DNA of 64,000 bases. It comes from Spongiibacter thalassae (GTDB lineage: Bacteria > Pseudomonadota > Gammaproteobacteria > Pseudomonadales > Spongiibacteraceae). Both the position numbers and the translations under genes were made by a program. The stretch lies in NCBI RefSeq assembly GCF_012272835.1, contig NZ_JAAWWK010000004.1, positions 1 through 64,000 on the forward strand, in the 5' to 3' direction. The notes under the pieces are model-generated. The model saw only the letters and a list, made by a program, of their open reading frames with translations, was not told where the DNA came from and ran no database searches. Below are positions 39,015 to 48,353 of the stretch, piece by piece (position 1 is the stretch's first letter; every line of letters begins with the position of its first letter).

Positions 39015-40034
39015 ATGAATTCATCAGAAATTTCGCCGCGCATCGCCATCTATGGGCTTGGCTTTGTCGGCCAGCAACTGGCCGGCTTTGCGCTGGACCG
39101 CGGCTGGCCGATCGTCGGCGCCTATAACCGCGCCGGAGACAAAGTCGGGCAAGATCTGGGACGCTTGTTGGGTCGCGAGGCAATAGGATTACAGGTTGAA
39201 GACTGCGACCTCGCCGACTACAGCCGACTGAATGCCGACGTCGCCTTTGTCGCGGTATCTGACCGGCTGGAGGTTAACCTTCCCGCCTACCAGCGCTTGA
39301 TGGGCAGCGGTGCCAACATTCTTTGCCACGGCGCCGAGTCCTGTAACCCCTTTCGCTGCAACCAAGAGATCGCCCAGCAGATTCAAGCTCTGGCACTGGC
39401 CAAGGGCGTGACCTTCACCGGCGGAGGCATCTGGGACATGACGCGGATCTGGGCGGGCATTCTGTCGGTCGGCCCCAATACCCATATCGAGTCGATGACC
39501 CATACCTCTCATACCGACATTGGCCGCCAGGGCGTGCACTTGCTTCGCTTTTGCGGTGCGGGCCTGTCGCTAGAGGAGTTTGCCCGCAGCGACGTTGCCG
39601 GTGCCGGCGGTTTGGGCGGCATCGCCACCATCCCCCCGCTCTGTGTCGTCGATGCCCTTGGACTGGAGGTCACCCGGATCGACGAACAGGTGGAAGCCAT
39701 CGTGTGGGACGAGGATCACTACAGCCATTGGCTGGAGAAAACCCTACGCGCCGGCACCGTAGTGGGGACGCGAATGAAAGTGGACATTGCCACTCGTCAA
39801 GGCATTACCGTAAACGCCTGCCTGGAGTACAGAGACTTCAAGGAGGGTGAAGCCGAGCACATGGCGTGGAAGGTTCAAGGCAAGCCCAGCATGGAGGTCC
39901 GCGTCACCCGCGAGGTGTCTCACATGGCCTCGGCCAGCAGCCTGTTCAACCGCACACCGGATGTTATCGCCGCCGCACCCGGCATCACCGAATTGTGGAA
40001 GTACCGCCCCCTCAGCCCGAGCGCACTCACTTGA
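39015..40034 (+). CDS. DapB-like NAD(P)-binding reductase (diaminopentanoate dehydrogenase-like)
   Basis: 339-residue protein with an N-terminal Rossmann loop IAIYGLGFVGQQLAGFAL and a C-terminal dihydrodipicolinate-reductase-like half (GGGIWDMTRIWAGIL; TSHTDIGRQGVHLL). It is longer than DapB (about 270) and lacks DapB's lysine synthesis signature, so it belongs to the related group annotated as 2,4-diaminopentanoate dehydrogenase or dihydrodipicolinate reductase-like. True substrate unknown. A second sulfotransferase follows after 37 bp on the same strand. Confidence 0.72.
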   Translation: MNSSEISPRIAIYGLGFVGQQLAGFALDRGWPIVGAYNRAGDKVGQDLGRLLGREAIGLQVEDCDLADYSRLNADVAFVAVSDRLEVNLPAYQRLMGSGANILCHGAESCNPFRCNQEIAQQIQALALAKGVTFTGGGIWDMTRIWAGILSVGPNTHIESMTHTSHTDIGRQGVHLLRFCGAGLSLEEFARSDVAGAGGLGGIATIPPLCVVDALGLEVTRIDEQVEAIVWDEDHYSHWLEKTLRAGTVVGTRMKVDIATRQGITVNACLEYRDFKEGEAEHMAWKVQGKPSMEVRVTREVSHMASASSLFNRTPDVIAAAPGITELWKYRPLSPSALT

Positions 40035-40071
40035 AATTGAATACCTGAAATTGCATAAACGGAGTTTGACT

Positions 40072-41256
40072 ATGAATGCACCATCGGTGGAATTGACCCA
40101 GGCCCTGAGCGCCGACGCGCTCATCGCCGAGGCCCGGCAACTGGCAGGTCTCAATGATTTCGGCAGTAACGAGTTTTACGAGCCCCTGAAAAAGTTGCTG
40201 GAGTGTGTACCCCTTGGGATGACTCCCCACCCGGAGGGGCTGGCCAGTATCCAGGCAGATATCGTCCGTTGTCTGGTCAATCGCCTGCGTTTTCAGGCCG
40301 ACCTCACCACCCACCCGGAGATTCTCGACGAGGATGTGGAAGATCCCATTATCGTGCTGGGCCTCGGTCGCTCCGGGACCACCAAAATGCAGAAGATTCT
40401 TTCCTCCCCCGACAATGTTCAAAAGGCCCTGTTTTGGCGTTTATGGAACCCCGCTCGCTTTCCGGGCAACAATGCGCACTCAGCCAGTGCTGACCCGCGA
40501 ATTGCCGCTGCGGGCACCTCCAATCTGGTCGCCACCGACGACCCGAATATTCACGCCGCCCACCATATGGAAGAGAAAGAAGTCGATGAAGAATGGCTGC
40601 TGTATACGCTCACCTTCGACGACTGGATATGGAACCAACTGCTGTTTATGCCGGAATACTTCGACTGGGTTCGACAGCGACCCCGTGAGCAACCCTTTGC
40701 CTATGTCAAATCACTGCTCCAGTATCTGCAATGGCAGGATGGTGGCAAACAGGATCGCCCCTGGGTGATGAAGGCCGTTGGCTACCTCGCTGACATGGAG
40801 CCACTGATGGCCTGCTACCCCCGCGCCACTCTCCTGCATACCCATCGCGACCCGCTGCAAACCATTCCCTCCTGGGCCAAGTTTGTCAGCGCAATGTGGG
40901 CAATGCGCGGTGACCCCATCGACAAGGAGCGCGTGGGTCAGGAAGTGTTGCGCTACTGGGGAATGGCAATGGATCGATACCTGGACTCACGGCGACGTCT
41001 GCAACTGGATGAGCGCATTGTCGATGCCCGCTACGAAGATGTCCGCAGCAATCCTATGAGTATCGTCGAGCGGGTCTACCAACGCGCCGGGCGCAACATA
41101 ACGCCCGCGGCGGCCACGGCAATGGCCCAGTGGCACAATACCAATGAGCAGGGCCGCTTTGGCGTGCACCGCTACTCGCTGGAGGAGTTTGGCTTGAGTG
41201 AAGCGATTATCAATGATCGTTTTGCCGAGTACATCGACCGCTTCATTCAGCGGTAG
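40072..41256 (+). CDS. Sulfotransferase family protein (copy 2)
   Basis: 394-residue paralogue of copy 1. PAPS loop IIVLGLGRSGTTKMQKIL, 3'-phosphate region LHTHRDPLQTIPSW, and C-terminal VHRYSLEEFGLSEAIINDRF correspond to the same positions. Start ATG 40072 preceded by ACGGAG; the frame is open for 225 bp upstream but that part overlaps the preceding gene. The two copies flank the TetR gene in opposite orientation. Acceptor unknown. Confidence 0.82.
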   Translation: MNAPSVELTQALSADALIAEARQLAGLNDFGSNEFYEPLKKLLECVPLGMTPHPEGLASIQADIVRCLVNRLRFQADLTTHPEILDEDVEDPIIVLGLGRSGTTKMQKILSSPDNVQKALFWRLWNPARFPGNNAHSASADPRIAAAGTSNLVATDDPNIHAAHHMEEKEVDEEWLLYTLTFDDWIWNQLLFMPEYFDWVRQRPREQPFAYVKSLLQYLQWQDGGKQDRPWVMKAVGYLADMEPLMACYPRATLLHTHRDPLQTIPSWAKFVSAMWAMRGDPIDKERVGQEVLRYWGMAMDRYLDSRRRLQLDERIVDARYEDVRSNPMSIVERVYQRAGRNITPAAATAMAQWHNTNEQGRFGVHRYSLEEFGLSEAIINDRFAEYIDRFIQR

Positions 41257-41268
41257 TGCACCTCTGGC

Positions 41269-42033
41269 TCAGGTCATTTTGGCCACCACCGACAGCGGCA
41301 GGACTTTCATCAGGCCACCCATTAGCACCCAGGGCCAAGCGGGTACCATTGCCTCACCGGGCTCCCGCTCAATGGCCTTGATCAGCGCTCGACAACCGGT
41401 ATCGAGATCAACCCGCAGCGGCGCGCGCTTTAAATCGCGATTGATGTCGGTAAGGATAAAGCCGGGCAACATACAGCTCACCGCAATGGGCGTGCCGAGG
41501 ACGTCGGCACGCAGCCCCTCGGTCAGAGTGCGCAAACCCGCCTTGGTTGCCGCGTAGATATTAATCGAGCGGGGCATACCGCGCAGGGCACTCATCGACG
41601 AAATGGTGACCAGGTGGCCACTGTTTTGCGCGCGAAGGATCTCCATCGCCGCCTCACATTGCGCCAGGGCAGCAACGAAATTGGTTTCAGCGGTACGCAG
41701 GTTGGCTTTGAAGTGGCCGGTGCCCATAGACGCCCCCTTACCCATCCCCGCATTGACAATCACCCGATCAAGGCTTCCCAGCTCGTCACGGAACTCGCCA
41801 AACACCTGAAACACCTGCTCGTAATTGCAGACATCCAATTCCTTTACCAACACCGTCACCGAGGGATGGGCCGCTTCTATGTCAGCCTTTATGCGCTGAA
41901 GGTTGTCGGTGCGCCGAGCGCACAGAGCAAGATTGCAGCCCTTGGCGGCAAAGGCTCTGGCCATACCCTCGCCCAGACCAGAGCTGGCACCGGTAATTAA
42001 TATATTCTTGCGATAAATGGCTTTTCTGAACAT
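41269..42033 (-). CDS. SDR-family oxidoreductase
   Basis: 254-residue short-chain dehydrogenase with TGASSGLGEGMARAFA, the NAG motif (IVNAGMGKG), catalytic serine in TISSMSALRG and YAATKAGLRTL (Tyr-x3-Lys). The ending PAWPWVLMGGLMKVLPLSVV suggests membrane association, as in lipid-active SDRs. GGGGAA ribosome site before ATG 42033; the frame continues upstream to 42081. Converges within 12 bp on sulfotransferase copy 2. Confidence 0.88.
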   Translation of the reverse strand: MFRKAIYRKNILITGASSGLGEGMARAFAAKGCNLALCARRTDNLQRIKADIEAAHPSVTVLVKELDVCNYEQVFQVFGEFRDELGSLDRVIVNAGMGKGASMGTGHFKANLRTAETNFVAALAQCEAAMEILRAQNSGHLVTISSMSALRGMPRSINIYAATKAGLRTLTEGLRADVLGTPIAVSCMLPGFILTDINRDLKRAPLRVDLDTGCRALIKAIEREPGEAMVPAWPWVLMGGLMKVLPLSVVAKMT

Positions 42034-42124
42034 GTCTTCCCCGTTATTAAAAATAGTGTTCCAGTTGCTTTTCATCGCCAATCCCGCCTAGCATCAACAC
42101 ACCAATAAAAGCAGGAGATTCACC

Positions 42125-42547
42125 ATGTCGAACTCAGCAATGATCGCCCCGATTTTCACTCTGGTTATCTGGAGCCTGGTGGTACTGGTCTGGATGGCCA
42201 CCGTGCGACTACCGGCCATTAAAAAAGCTCGCCTCGGCCCCACCGCCGGAGAGCGCACCAGCGAACTGGGCAATCTTCTCGACAAGCGCATACAGTGGAA
42301 GGCGGATAACTATAACCACCTGATGGAGCAACCCACTATTTTCTATGCCACCTGTCTTGCGCTGATCGTCATCGGACAGGACAGTGGCCTGAACCTCTAC
42401 CTCGCCTGGTTCTACGTTGGCTGCCGCGTCGTCCACAGCCTGATCCACTGCACCAGCAATATTGTTATGGCGCGCTTCAGTGTGTTTCTAATCAGCAGCA
42501 TCGCCCTCACAGTGCTCGCGGTGCGTGGTTTACTGGCCGTGGTATAA
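42125..42547 (+). CDS. MAPEG-family membrane protein
   Basis: 140-residue integral membrane protein with four hydrophobic helices and the family segment LDKRIQWKADNYNHLMEQPTIF (residues about 50-71; key bases of the motif are R, N, H and EQP), also GCRVVHSLIHC. MAPEG proteins include membrane glutathione transferases and peroxidases; role here is unknown. Divergent from the SDR gene at 41269-42033. Confidence 0.88.
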   Translation: MSNSAMIAPIFTLVIWSLVVLVWMATVRLPAIKKARLGPTAGERTSELGNLLDKRIQWKADNYNHLMEQPTIFYATCLALIVIGQDSGLNLYLAWFYVGCRVVHSLIHCTSNIVMARFSVFLISSIALTVLAVRGLLAVV

Positions 42548-42565
42548 CCCCCCGGCTGCGCGGCC

Positions 42566-43375
42566 TCAACTGCGGTCGCGCATCATGCCCTGTGTCTGTT
42601 TAAGCATCAGTGCCCGATAGTGCCGGAACGGCAACAAACGCTTCAGTCGAAACAGCCGACGACTATCGGCGTGGGGCAGAATATGAAAGTCCCTGCGCAC
42701 CACTCCCTTGTAAACTCTGCGAGCAATTTCCTCCGCGCCAAGCTTTGCCTTGTTCACCAGCTTGCGCGTCATCAATTCGCTGCCGGCATCCGAAGCCCGC
42801 ACCGATTCCGCCAGATTCGTGCGGAAAAAACTCGGACAGACCACCGACACAGCGATATTATCGCGATCCAGCTCAATGCTCAGGGTTTCCGACAAGGCCA
42901 CAACTGCGGCCTTGGTCGCGCAGTAAGAAGACATCTTTGGCGGATGGATCAAACCCGCCAACGAGGCGATATTCACCAACTGACCACCCCCCTGCTCCCG
43001 TAATAACGGGGTGAACACCTTGCAGCCGCGCACTACCCCCAGCACATTGATATCCATTACCCACTGCCAGTCATCCAGAGAGAAGCCGTCGATAGTGCCC
43101 GCGGTAGCCACCCCCGCGTTGTTGATGACAATATCGACACCCCCCCATTCCTGCTTAAGCCAGTCAGCGGCACTTTGCAGGTCGCTCTCCTGCTGGACAT
43201 TGCAATGGAGATACTTGGCTTTGCCGAGTTGCAACAACTCCGTTTCGGCCTCCAGGCCGCGCTCGTCGTTGATATCGCCGATACATACGGCGTAACCTTC
43301 TTTGGCGAAACATTCCGCCAGGGCTTTGCCCAGCCCGGAGGCGCCACCGGTTATAAACACACGTTTTTCAGACAT
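42566..43375 (-). CDS. SDR-family oxidoreductase
   Basis: 269-residue short-chain dehydrogenase: TGGASGLGKALAECFA, NNAG in IVINNAGVATA, Ser in NIASLAGLIHPPKMSS and YCATKAAVVAL. C-terminus LKRLLPFRHYRALMLKQTQGMM is typical of the SDRs in lipid-metabolising marine bacteria. It lies tail to tail with the MAPEG gene (18 bp gap). Substrate unknown. Confidence 0.88.
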   Translation of the reverse strand: MSEKRVFITGGASGLGKALAECFAKEGYAVCIGDINDERGLEAETELLQLGKAKYLHCNVQQESDLQSAADWLKQEWGGVDIVINNAGVATAGTIDGFSLDDWQWVMDINVLGVVRGCKVFTPLLREQGGGQLVNIASLAGLIHPPKMSSYCATKAAVVALSETLSIELDRDNIAVSVVCPSFFRTNLAESVRASDAGSELMTRKLVNKAKLGAEEIARRVYKGVVRRDFHILPHADSRRLFRLKRLLPFRHYRALMLKQTQGMMRDRS

Positions 43376-43498
43376 AGCACTCCCGATACTTTTGCGAATG
43401 ATAATGGGGCATTGGCCACCATACCGCCGACGAATTTTTCATCCTAATTTATTTAACGACCCTCTGTTATTTAGCAGATGAATGCGCAGCGCGGCGGG

Positions 43499-44029
43499 TC
43501 AGTGCAAGGCCGCGTTGCTGTGCTCGACAAAAATCAACCCCCGTGTATCGAAGCCCAGCTCCCCCGCCGACATCCTGAACCGTTCGATCACCTCCGGCGG
43601 CACACTCGGCGTACGCGACAACAGCCACAAATAATTTGTGTTTGGCCCGGAGACAAAAGCGTAGTCGTAGTTCTCCCGCTCCAGCTCAAACACAACATAG
43701 GAACCATAGAACGGGCCGAAGAAGGACACTTTCAAATATCCCTCGTCGGCCTTATCAACCAAAAAGGCCTTGCCCTCGGCACTTTGCCACTGCTGGTCCG
43801 CCGCAGAATAGCCGCGATTCACTACCTCAACCCTCCCGCCGCTGCCCAGCGTGTATTCGGCCGTTACCTGCTCAAGCCCCCGCTCGAAGGAGTGATCCAA
43901 CCGGGCGATTTCATACCACTTGCCCATATAGCGATGAATATCGAAGCCCTTCACCGGGGTGACACCCTCAGGCATACCCAGGCACCCCGCCAACAACAGT
44001 GACACCAACCCAACCACACTTCTTCTCAT
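43499..44029 (-). CDS. blc: Outer membrane lipocalin (Blc-like lipoprotein)
   Basis: 176-residue lipocalin. It has a lipoprotein signal with lipobox LLAGC (Cys16), then the lipocalin signature FDIHRYMGKWYEIARLDHSFERGL, and strands through YLKVSFFGPFYGSYVVFEL and NYLWLLSRTP. Family members bind fatty acids or lysophospholipids at the outer membrane and are induced by membrane stress. Divergent from the osmolyte gene at 44.4 kb. Confidence 0.93.
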   Translation of the reverse strand: MRRSVVGLVSLLLAGCLGMPEGVTPVKGFDIHRYMGKWYEIARLDHSFERGLEQVTAEYTLGSGGRVEVVNRGYSAADQQWQSAEGKAFLVDKADEGYLKVSFFGPFYGSYVVFELERENYDYAFVSGPNTNYLWLLSRTPSVPPEVIERFRMSAGELGFDTRGLIFVEHSNAALH

Positions 44030-44387
44030 TATTGCTTGCCCTCATGGTGAACCCTGCCCTCTCGCCATTTTAGTGCATCAGGCAATAACTGGCCTCAAAG
44101 CTGTGCACAAGGACAGGCCAACACGTGCTTTCTCCCCTGGCGCGCCGATGAATATCACTGGTACACATCTTGCGTTCACTCGAGTACAGGAAAAAAAACG
44201 TCAACAGGCACTTCAGTGCATGTGCTGTTTCCTGGACGGTACGCTAAACCTTCACTCCGAAGTGGTTGATTGGCAATGCGAGCGTGGCCCTGCTGGGTCA
44301 GGGTCACTGGATCTCGCAGAATCAAGGGCCATCCGGCTGGTGCTATCACGCTGTGCCGGAGGCTCACATCACCACAGGGAGCCATGA
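44030..44387. other. Divergent intergenic region, lipocalin and glucosylglycerol genes
   Basis: 358 bp between two divergent stress-type genes. Frames open across it but they overlap the neighbours' regulatory space and show no similarity to a protein I know. A CAGGGAG ribosome site at 44375-44381 precedes the downstream gene by 6 nt. No promoter pair is convincing; a repeated GTGCA/CTGTGC flavour near 44090-44230 is noted but unexplained. Confidence 0.4.
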
Positions 44388-46670
44388 ATGTTACTCGCCA
44401 CCGATCTCGATGGTACTTTTCTCGCAGGGGACGCCGACAGCCGCGCCACACTGTATCAACTTATCGCCTCGCACCCGGAAATCGATCTGGTATTTGTCAC
44501 CGGCAGGGGATTGGAGTCGGTAATGCCACTGCTCTCCGACCCCTCTATTCCCAAACCAAGCTATATCATTTGCGACGTGGGCTGCACCGTTGTCGATGGC
44601 GAAAGCCTGCAGCCCATCCACACACTGCACACTGCCATAGATAAACGCTGGCCGGGTGAACATGTAGTAGAAAAAGCCCTGCAACATATTCCGAATATTT
44701 CCCGGCAAGAGGTGCCTCAGGAGCGGCGTTGTTCCTATTTCTGTGATCCCGGCGCGGTTACCAACGAGGTACGCGCCATTGTCGAAAATCTCGATTGCGA
44801 CCTGCTTTACTCCGCAGGGCATTACCTGGACGTGCTGCCCAGGGGCATCAACAAAGGCCGAACACTCACCGCCCTGGTCGACTTTCTGAACATCGAGCGC
44901 GAACGGGTACTGGTCGCCGGCGACACCCTCAACGACCTGTCCATGTTCCAGCAGAATTTTAACGGCGTATGCGTGGGTGAGTCGGAATCGCTGCTACTTT
45001 CCGCCACTACCGACTTGCCCCGCACCTATCATGCCACTGGCCCGGGTTGCAGTGGCATTCTCGAAGCGATTTCCTATTTCGGCTATCTCGGCCCCGTCAG
45101 CATCGCCAATGAAATAGGTGAAGCCAGTGAAACCGGCAAGTCCGACCTGGTGATTGTATACCACCGCCTGCCCTATGAAGAATACGACGACAAGGGCATC
45201 ATTCGGCGGCGGCGCCCCCGGTCCCCCAACGGCATCATTCCAACCCTGCTGAGTTTTTTCGCTGACAACCAAAAGGGCTCCTGGGTAGCCTGGTCACAAC
45301 ACGATGCTGACGAAGACAGCTTTGAAATACACACCGACGTTGACCGCGATGCCTACCCCAATTTGAGCGCCGCACGGGTGCCACTCTCTGCCACTGAGGT
45401 GGATATTTTCTACAAGAAATTTTCCAAGGAAGCCTTCTGGCCGACACTGCATACCTTTTGGGAGCGGGCAACCTTTCACGAAGAACACTGGGAAGTGTTT
45501 CTGGAGGTGAATCGCAAATTCGCCGAACGCACCGCCGCAGAAGCCGCCGAGAGTGCCACGGTATGGATCCACGATTACAACCTGTGGATGGTGCCCGCTT
45601 ATTTGCGCGAGCTTCGCCCCGACGTCACCATCGCCTTTTTCCACCACACCTACTTCCCCTCAGCGGATGTGTTCAATGTACTGCCCTGGCGACGGGAAAT
45701 CGTCGGCAGCCTGCTGCAATGTGACTACATTGGCTTTCATATACCGCGGCAGGCAGAGAATTTTGTCGATGTTGCCCGGGGTGTCATGCCCATTGAAATC
45801 GTGGAGCGCATGAACTGCGCACCGCGCTTTTTCACCTACGGCTGCGCCGTTGGTCTCGACGAAATGTCGACCCGGATCAAGGTCAACGACCGCATTATCG
45901 GCCTCGGTGCCCATCCGGTCGGCTTGGACATTCAGCGCGTCGAAAACGTATTGGGCCAACCCGATGCACAGCAGCGCATGTCCACCCTGCGCAACGAGCT
46001 GCAAGGCAAGCGACTGGTGTTGTCAGTGGAGCGACTCGACTTCACCAAGGGCATACTGGAAAAGCTGGGGGCCTTTGAACGCCTGCTCACCGACCACGGC
46101 GAATTAAGGGAGAAGGTGACGCTGATGATGATCTGCGTTCCCGCCGCCCGGGGCATGACGATCTACGAAGAGCTACAGGTGCAGATCGAACAGACGGTTG
46201 GGCGCATCAATGGACGTTTTGCCACCATGGGCTGGACGCCAGTGCAATTCTTCTTTCGCGCCCTGCCCTTTAATGATCTGGTCACGTATTACGCCATGGC
46301 TGACGTGATGTGGATTACCCCCCTGCGGGATGGTCTTAATCTGGTCGCCAAGGAGTACATCGCCACACAGGGCCTTACCCAGGGGTGCGGTGTGTTGGTG
46401 CTCTCGGAATTCGCCGGTGCCGCCGCAGAGCTTCGCGGCGCGATTTTGGCCAACCCCCACGACCCACGGGAACTGGCCAACACCTGCTATTTCGCGCTGT
46501 CGATAAGCCGCGATGAGGCCAGAAGCCGACTGGCCGAGGGTTTCGACATCGTAAAACGCTATGACATCGCCTATTGGGCCAACGACTTTCTCGACTCGGT
46601 ACAGCGCTGTGCCGATGGCCTCGACGCCGCCACCAGTCCAGCGGCCACGAACAACAAACAGGTTGCTTAA
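44388..46670 (+). CDS. Fused glucosylglycerol-phosphate phosphatase/synthase
   Basis: 760-residue two-domain protein. Residues 1 to about 235 form a HAD-type phosphatase (DLDGTFLAGD at 6-15, VTGRG, RGINKGRTL, GDTLNDLSM). Residues from about 250 on are a GT20 glycosyltransferase with HDYNLWMVPAYLRE, RLDFTKGILEKL and RDGLNLVAKEYIATQ. The NLVAKEY form is typical of glucosylglycerol-phosphate synthase, while trehalose-6-phosphate synthase normally has NLVxxE(F/Y). The enzyme would make glucosylglycerol, an osmolyte, from ADP-glucose and glycerol-3-phosphate in one polypeptide; such fusions are known from other heterotrophs. A GH13_18 phosphorylase follows. Confidence 0.87.
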   Translation: MLLATDLDGTFLAGDADSRATLYQLIASHPEIDLVFVTGRGLESVMPLLSDPSIPKPSYIICDVGCTVVDGESLQPIHTLHTAIDKRWPGEHVVEKALQHIPNISRQEVPQERRCSYFCDPGAVTNEVRAIVENLDCDLLYSAGHYLDVLPRGINKGRTLTALVDFLNIERERVLVAGDTLNDLSMFQQNFNGVCVGESESLLLSATTDLPRTYHATGPGCSGILEAISYFGYLGPVSIANEIGEASETGKSDLVIVYHRLPYEEYDDKGIIRRRRPRSPNGIIPTLLSFFADNQKGSWVAWSQHDADEDSFEIHTDVDRDAYPNLSAARVPLSATEVDIFYKKFSKEAFWPTLHTFWERATFHEEHWEVFLEVNRKFAERTAAEAAESATVWIHDYNLWMVPAYLRELRPDVTIAFFHHTYFPSADVFNVLPWRREIVGSLLQCDYIGFHIPRQAENFVDVARGVMPIEIVERMNCAPRFFTYGCAVGLDEMSTRIKVNDRIIGLGAHPVGLDIQRVENVLGQPDAQQRMSTLRNELQGKRLVLSVERLDFTKGILEKLGAFERLLTDHGELREKVTLMMICVPAARGMTIYEELQVQIEQTVGRINGRFATMGWTPVQFFFRALPFNDLVTYYAMADVMWITPLRDGLNLVAKEYIATQGLTQGCGVLVLSEFAGAAAELRGAILANPHDPRELANTCYFALSISRDEARSRLAEGFDIVKRYDIAYWANDFLDSVQRCADGLDAATSPAATNNKQVA

Positions 46671-46709
46671 GCTACGCGGGGATCGAGCAGGCTCCTGCCA
46701 CAGTATCGA

Positions 46710-46733
46710 CAAGGGGCTTGCCACAGCCCCTTG
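46710..46733 (+). other. Hairpin between the glucosylglycerol genes
   Basis: CAAGGGGC / GCCCCTTG eight-pair stem with loop TTGCCACA in the 86-bp gap. No T tract; may moderate read-through or protect RNA. Confidence 0.4.
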
Positions 46734-46756
46734 CCAACACCATCAAAGAGGCCACT

Positions 46757-48202
46757 ATGTCACTGCGTAACACTATTCAGCTTATCTGTTATCCCAACCG
46801 CCTCGGCGACAATCTGGCGGATCTTTACACCGTGCTCGAAACTCATTTTCACGACGCCGTGGGCGGTGTGCATATTTTGCCCTTCTACCCGTCAAACGCC
46901 GACGCGGGTTTTTCACCGCTGACTCACCACGAAGTCGATCCCGTTTACGGCGACTGGGATGACATCGAACGCATCGCCGCGAAGTATGATATTTGCGCCG
47001 ACCTCACCGTGAACCATATCTCCGATGCGTCCCCGGAGTTTAGCGACTTCGTCGCCAAGGGCTTTGCTTCGGAATACGCCGACCTATTCGTCAACGTTGA
47101 CAGGTTTGGCGACATCAGCCCCGACAACATGGCAAAGATCCATATCCGCAAGGAGAAGGAACCCTTCCGCACCGTCAACTTTGCCAGCGGCGGCAGTTGC
47201 CGTGTGTGGTGCACCTTTACCGAAAACCAGATCGACCTGAATTACGACTCACCGCTAACCTACACTTTGCTTGAAAGTTATATACGCACGCTAACCAGCC
47301 ACGGGGTAAAGTTGCTGCGCCTGGACGCTTTTGGGTATACCACCAAGGAAATTGGCACCAGCTGCTTTCTGGTCGAGCCTCAGGTGTATCGAAATCTGGA
47401 GTGGATCAACGAAGTCGCCTTTAAATACGGTGCCGAGTGTTTGCCCGAAGTTCACGACCACACCAGCTATCAATACGCCATCAGCCGACGCAATATGTAT
47501 TGCTACGGCTTCGCCCTGCCGCCGCTCCTGCTGTACTCCCTACTCGATGCCAACAGTGTCTATTTGAAAAACTGGCTGCGTATGTGTCCGCGCAATATGG
47601 TGACCGTACTCGACACCCACGATGGCATTTGTATTCCCGATGTCGAGGGCGTCTTACCCGACGACCGGATTCGCATACTGATCGACAATATCGACGCCCG
47701 CAGTGCCGATCCGATACTGCGGCGTTCGGCGGCAAATATTCACAGTGTCGGCGCCATTTACCAACTCACCTGCACCTTCTACGACGCATTGATGCAAAAC
47801 GACGATGCCTATATCGCCGCCCGCGCCATACAGTTTTTCGCCCCCGGTATTCCCCAGGTGTACTACGTGGGCTTGCTGGCTGGCTGTAACGACAACGAAC
47901 TTATGGCCGCAACCGGCGAACTGCGCGACATCAACCGTCACTATTACAGCTTGCAGGAGGTCGCCGACGCGGTGCAAACCCCGGTAGTACAGCGACTACT
48001 TACCCTGATGCGTTTTCGTTGCAGCTACCCGGCCTTCGATGGCCACTTTGAATTGAATTATTCCAACGACAGCAGCGTCGCCATGGCCTGGCGCCACGGC
48101 GACTACTACTGCCGATTATTTGTCGATCTCAACTTCAACACCACCCAGGTGAGTTACCGCGATGTGGAGAACGCCATTGACCGGGATCTGGAGATCGCGT
48201 GA
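46757..48202 (+). CDS. GH13_18 phosphorylase, probable glucosylglycerol phosphorylase
   Basis: 481-residue sucrose-phosphorylase-like enzyme starting QLICYPNRLGDNLADLY. Catalytic motifs are LLRLDAFGYTTKEIG (nucleophile Asp), LPEVHDHTSYQYA (acid/base Glu) and VLDTHDGICIPD. Phosphorolysis of 2-O-glucosylglycerol would yield glucose-1-phosphate and glycerol. A glucosylglycerol phosphorylase of this subfamily is known from Marinobacter, also a marine gammaproteobacterium. The gene order after a GgpPS fusion supports this against plain sucrose phosphorylase. ATG 46757 is the start of homology; the frame extends 183 bp upstream. Confidence 0.83.
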   Translation: MSLRNTIQLICYPNRLGDNLADLYTVLETHFHDAVGGVHILPFYPSNADAGFSPLTHHEVDPVYGDWDDIERIAAKYDICADLTVNHISDASPEFSDFVAKGFASEYADLFVNVDRFGDISPDNMAKIHIRKEKEPFRTVNFASGGSCRVWCTFTENQIDLNYDSPLTYTLLESYIRTLTSHGVKLLRLDAFGYTTKEIGTSCFLVEPQVYRNLEWINEVAFKYGAECLPEVHDHTSYQYAISRRNMYCYGFALPPLLLYSLLDANSVYLKNWLRMCPRNMVTVLDTHDGICIPDVEGVLPDDRIRILIDNIDARSADPILRRSAANIHSVGAIYQLTCTFYDALMQNDDAYIAARAIQFFAPGIPQVYYVGLLAGCNDNELMAATGELRDINRHYYSLQEVADAVQTPVVQRLLTLMRFRCSYPAFDGHFELNYSNDSSVAMAWRHGDYYCRLFVDLNFNTTQVSYRDVENAIDRDLEIA

Positions 48203-48353
48203 TGTCCGTGAAAGCACATCCCGGTCGCAAGGCGACCGACACAAATATGGGCGAGCCCCACGTTAACCTTGACGACATGGAAACAAGGCGTACGCTATAC
48301 CCATTGCCACCCGGCGAACCGTAATTCGCCCATGTTCATTCAAGGAGAGAGCC

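Noticed and set aside
43959-44387. 142-codon plus-strand frame in the lipocalin-glucosylglycerol gap
   Set aside because: Overlaps the lipocalin gene and lacks a ribosome site, bias or family; considered a chance frame.
48222-48238. CGGTCGC-AAG-GCGACCG hairpin as a terminator of the glucosylglycerol phosphorylase
   Set aside because: Stem is clear but no T tract follows; kept only as a note under the next gene.
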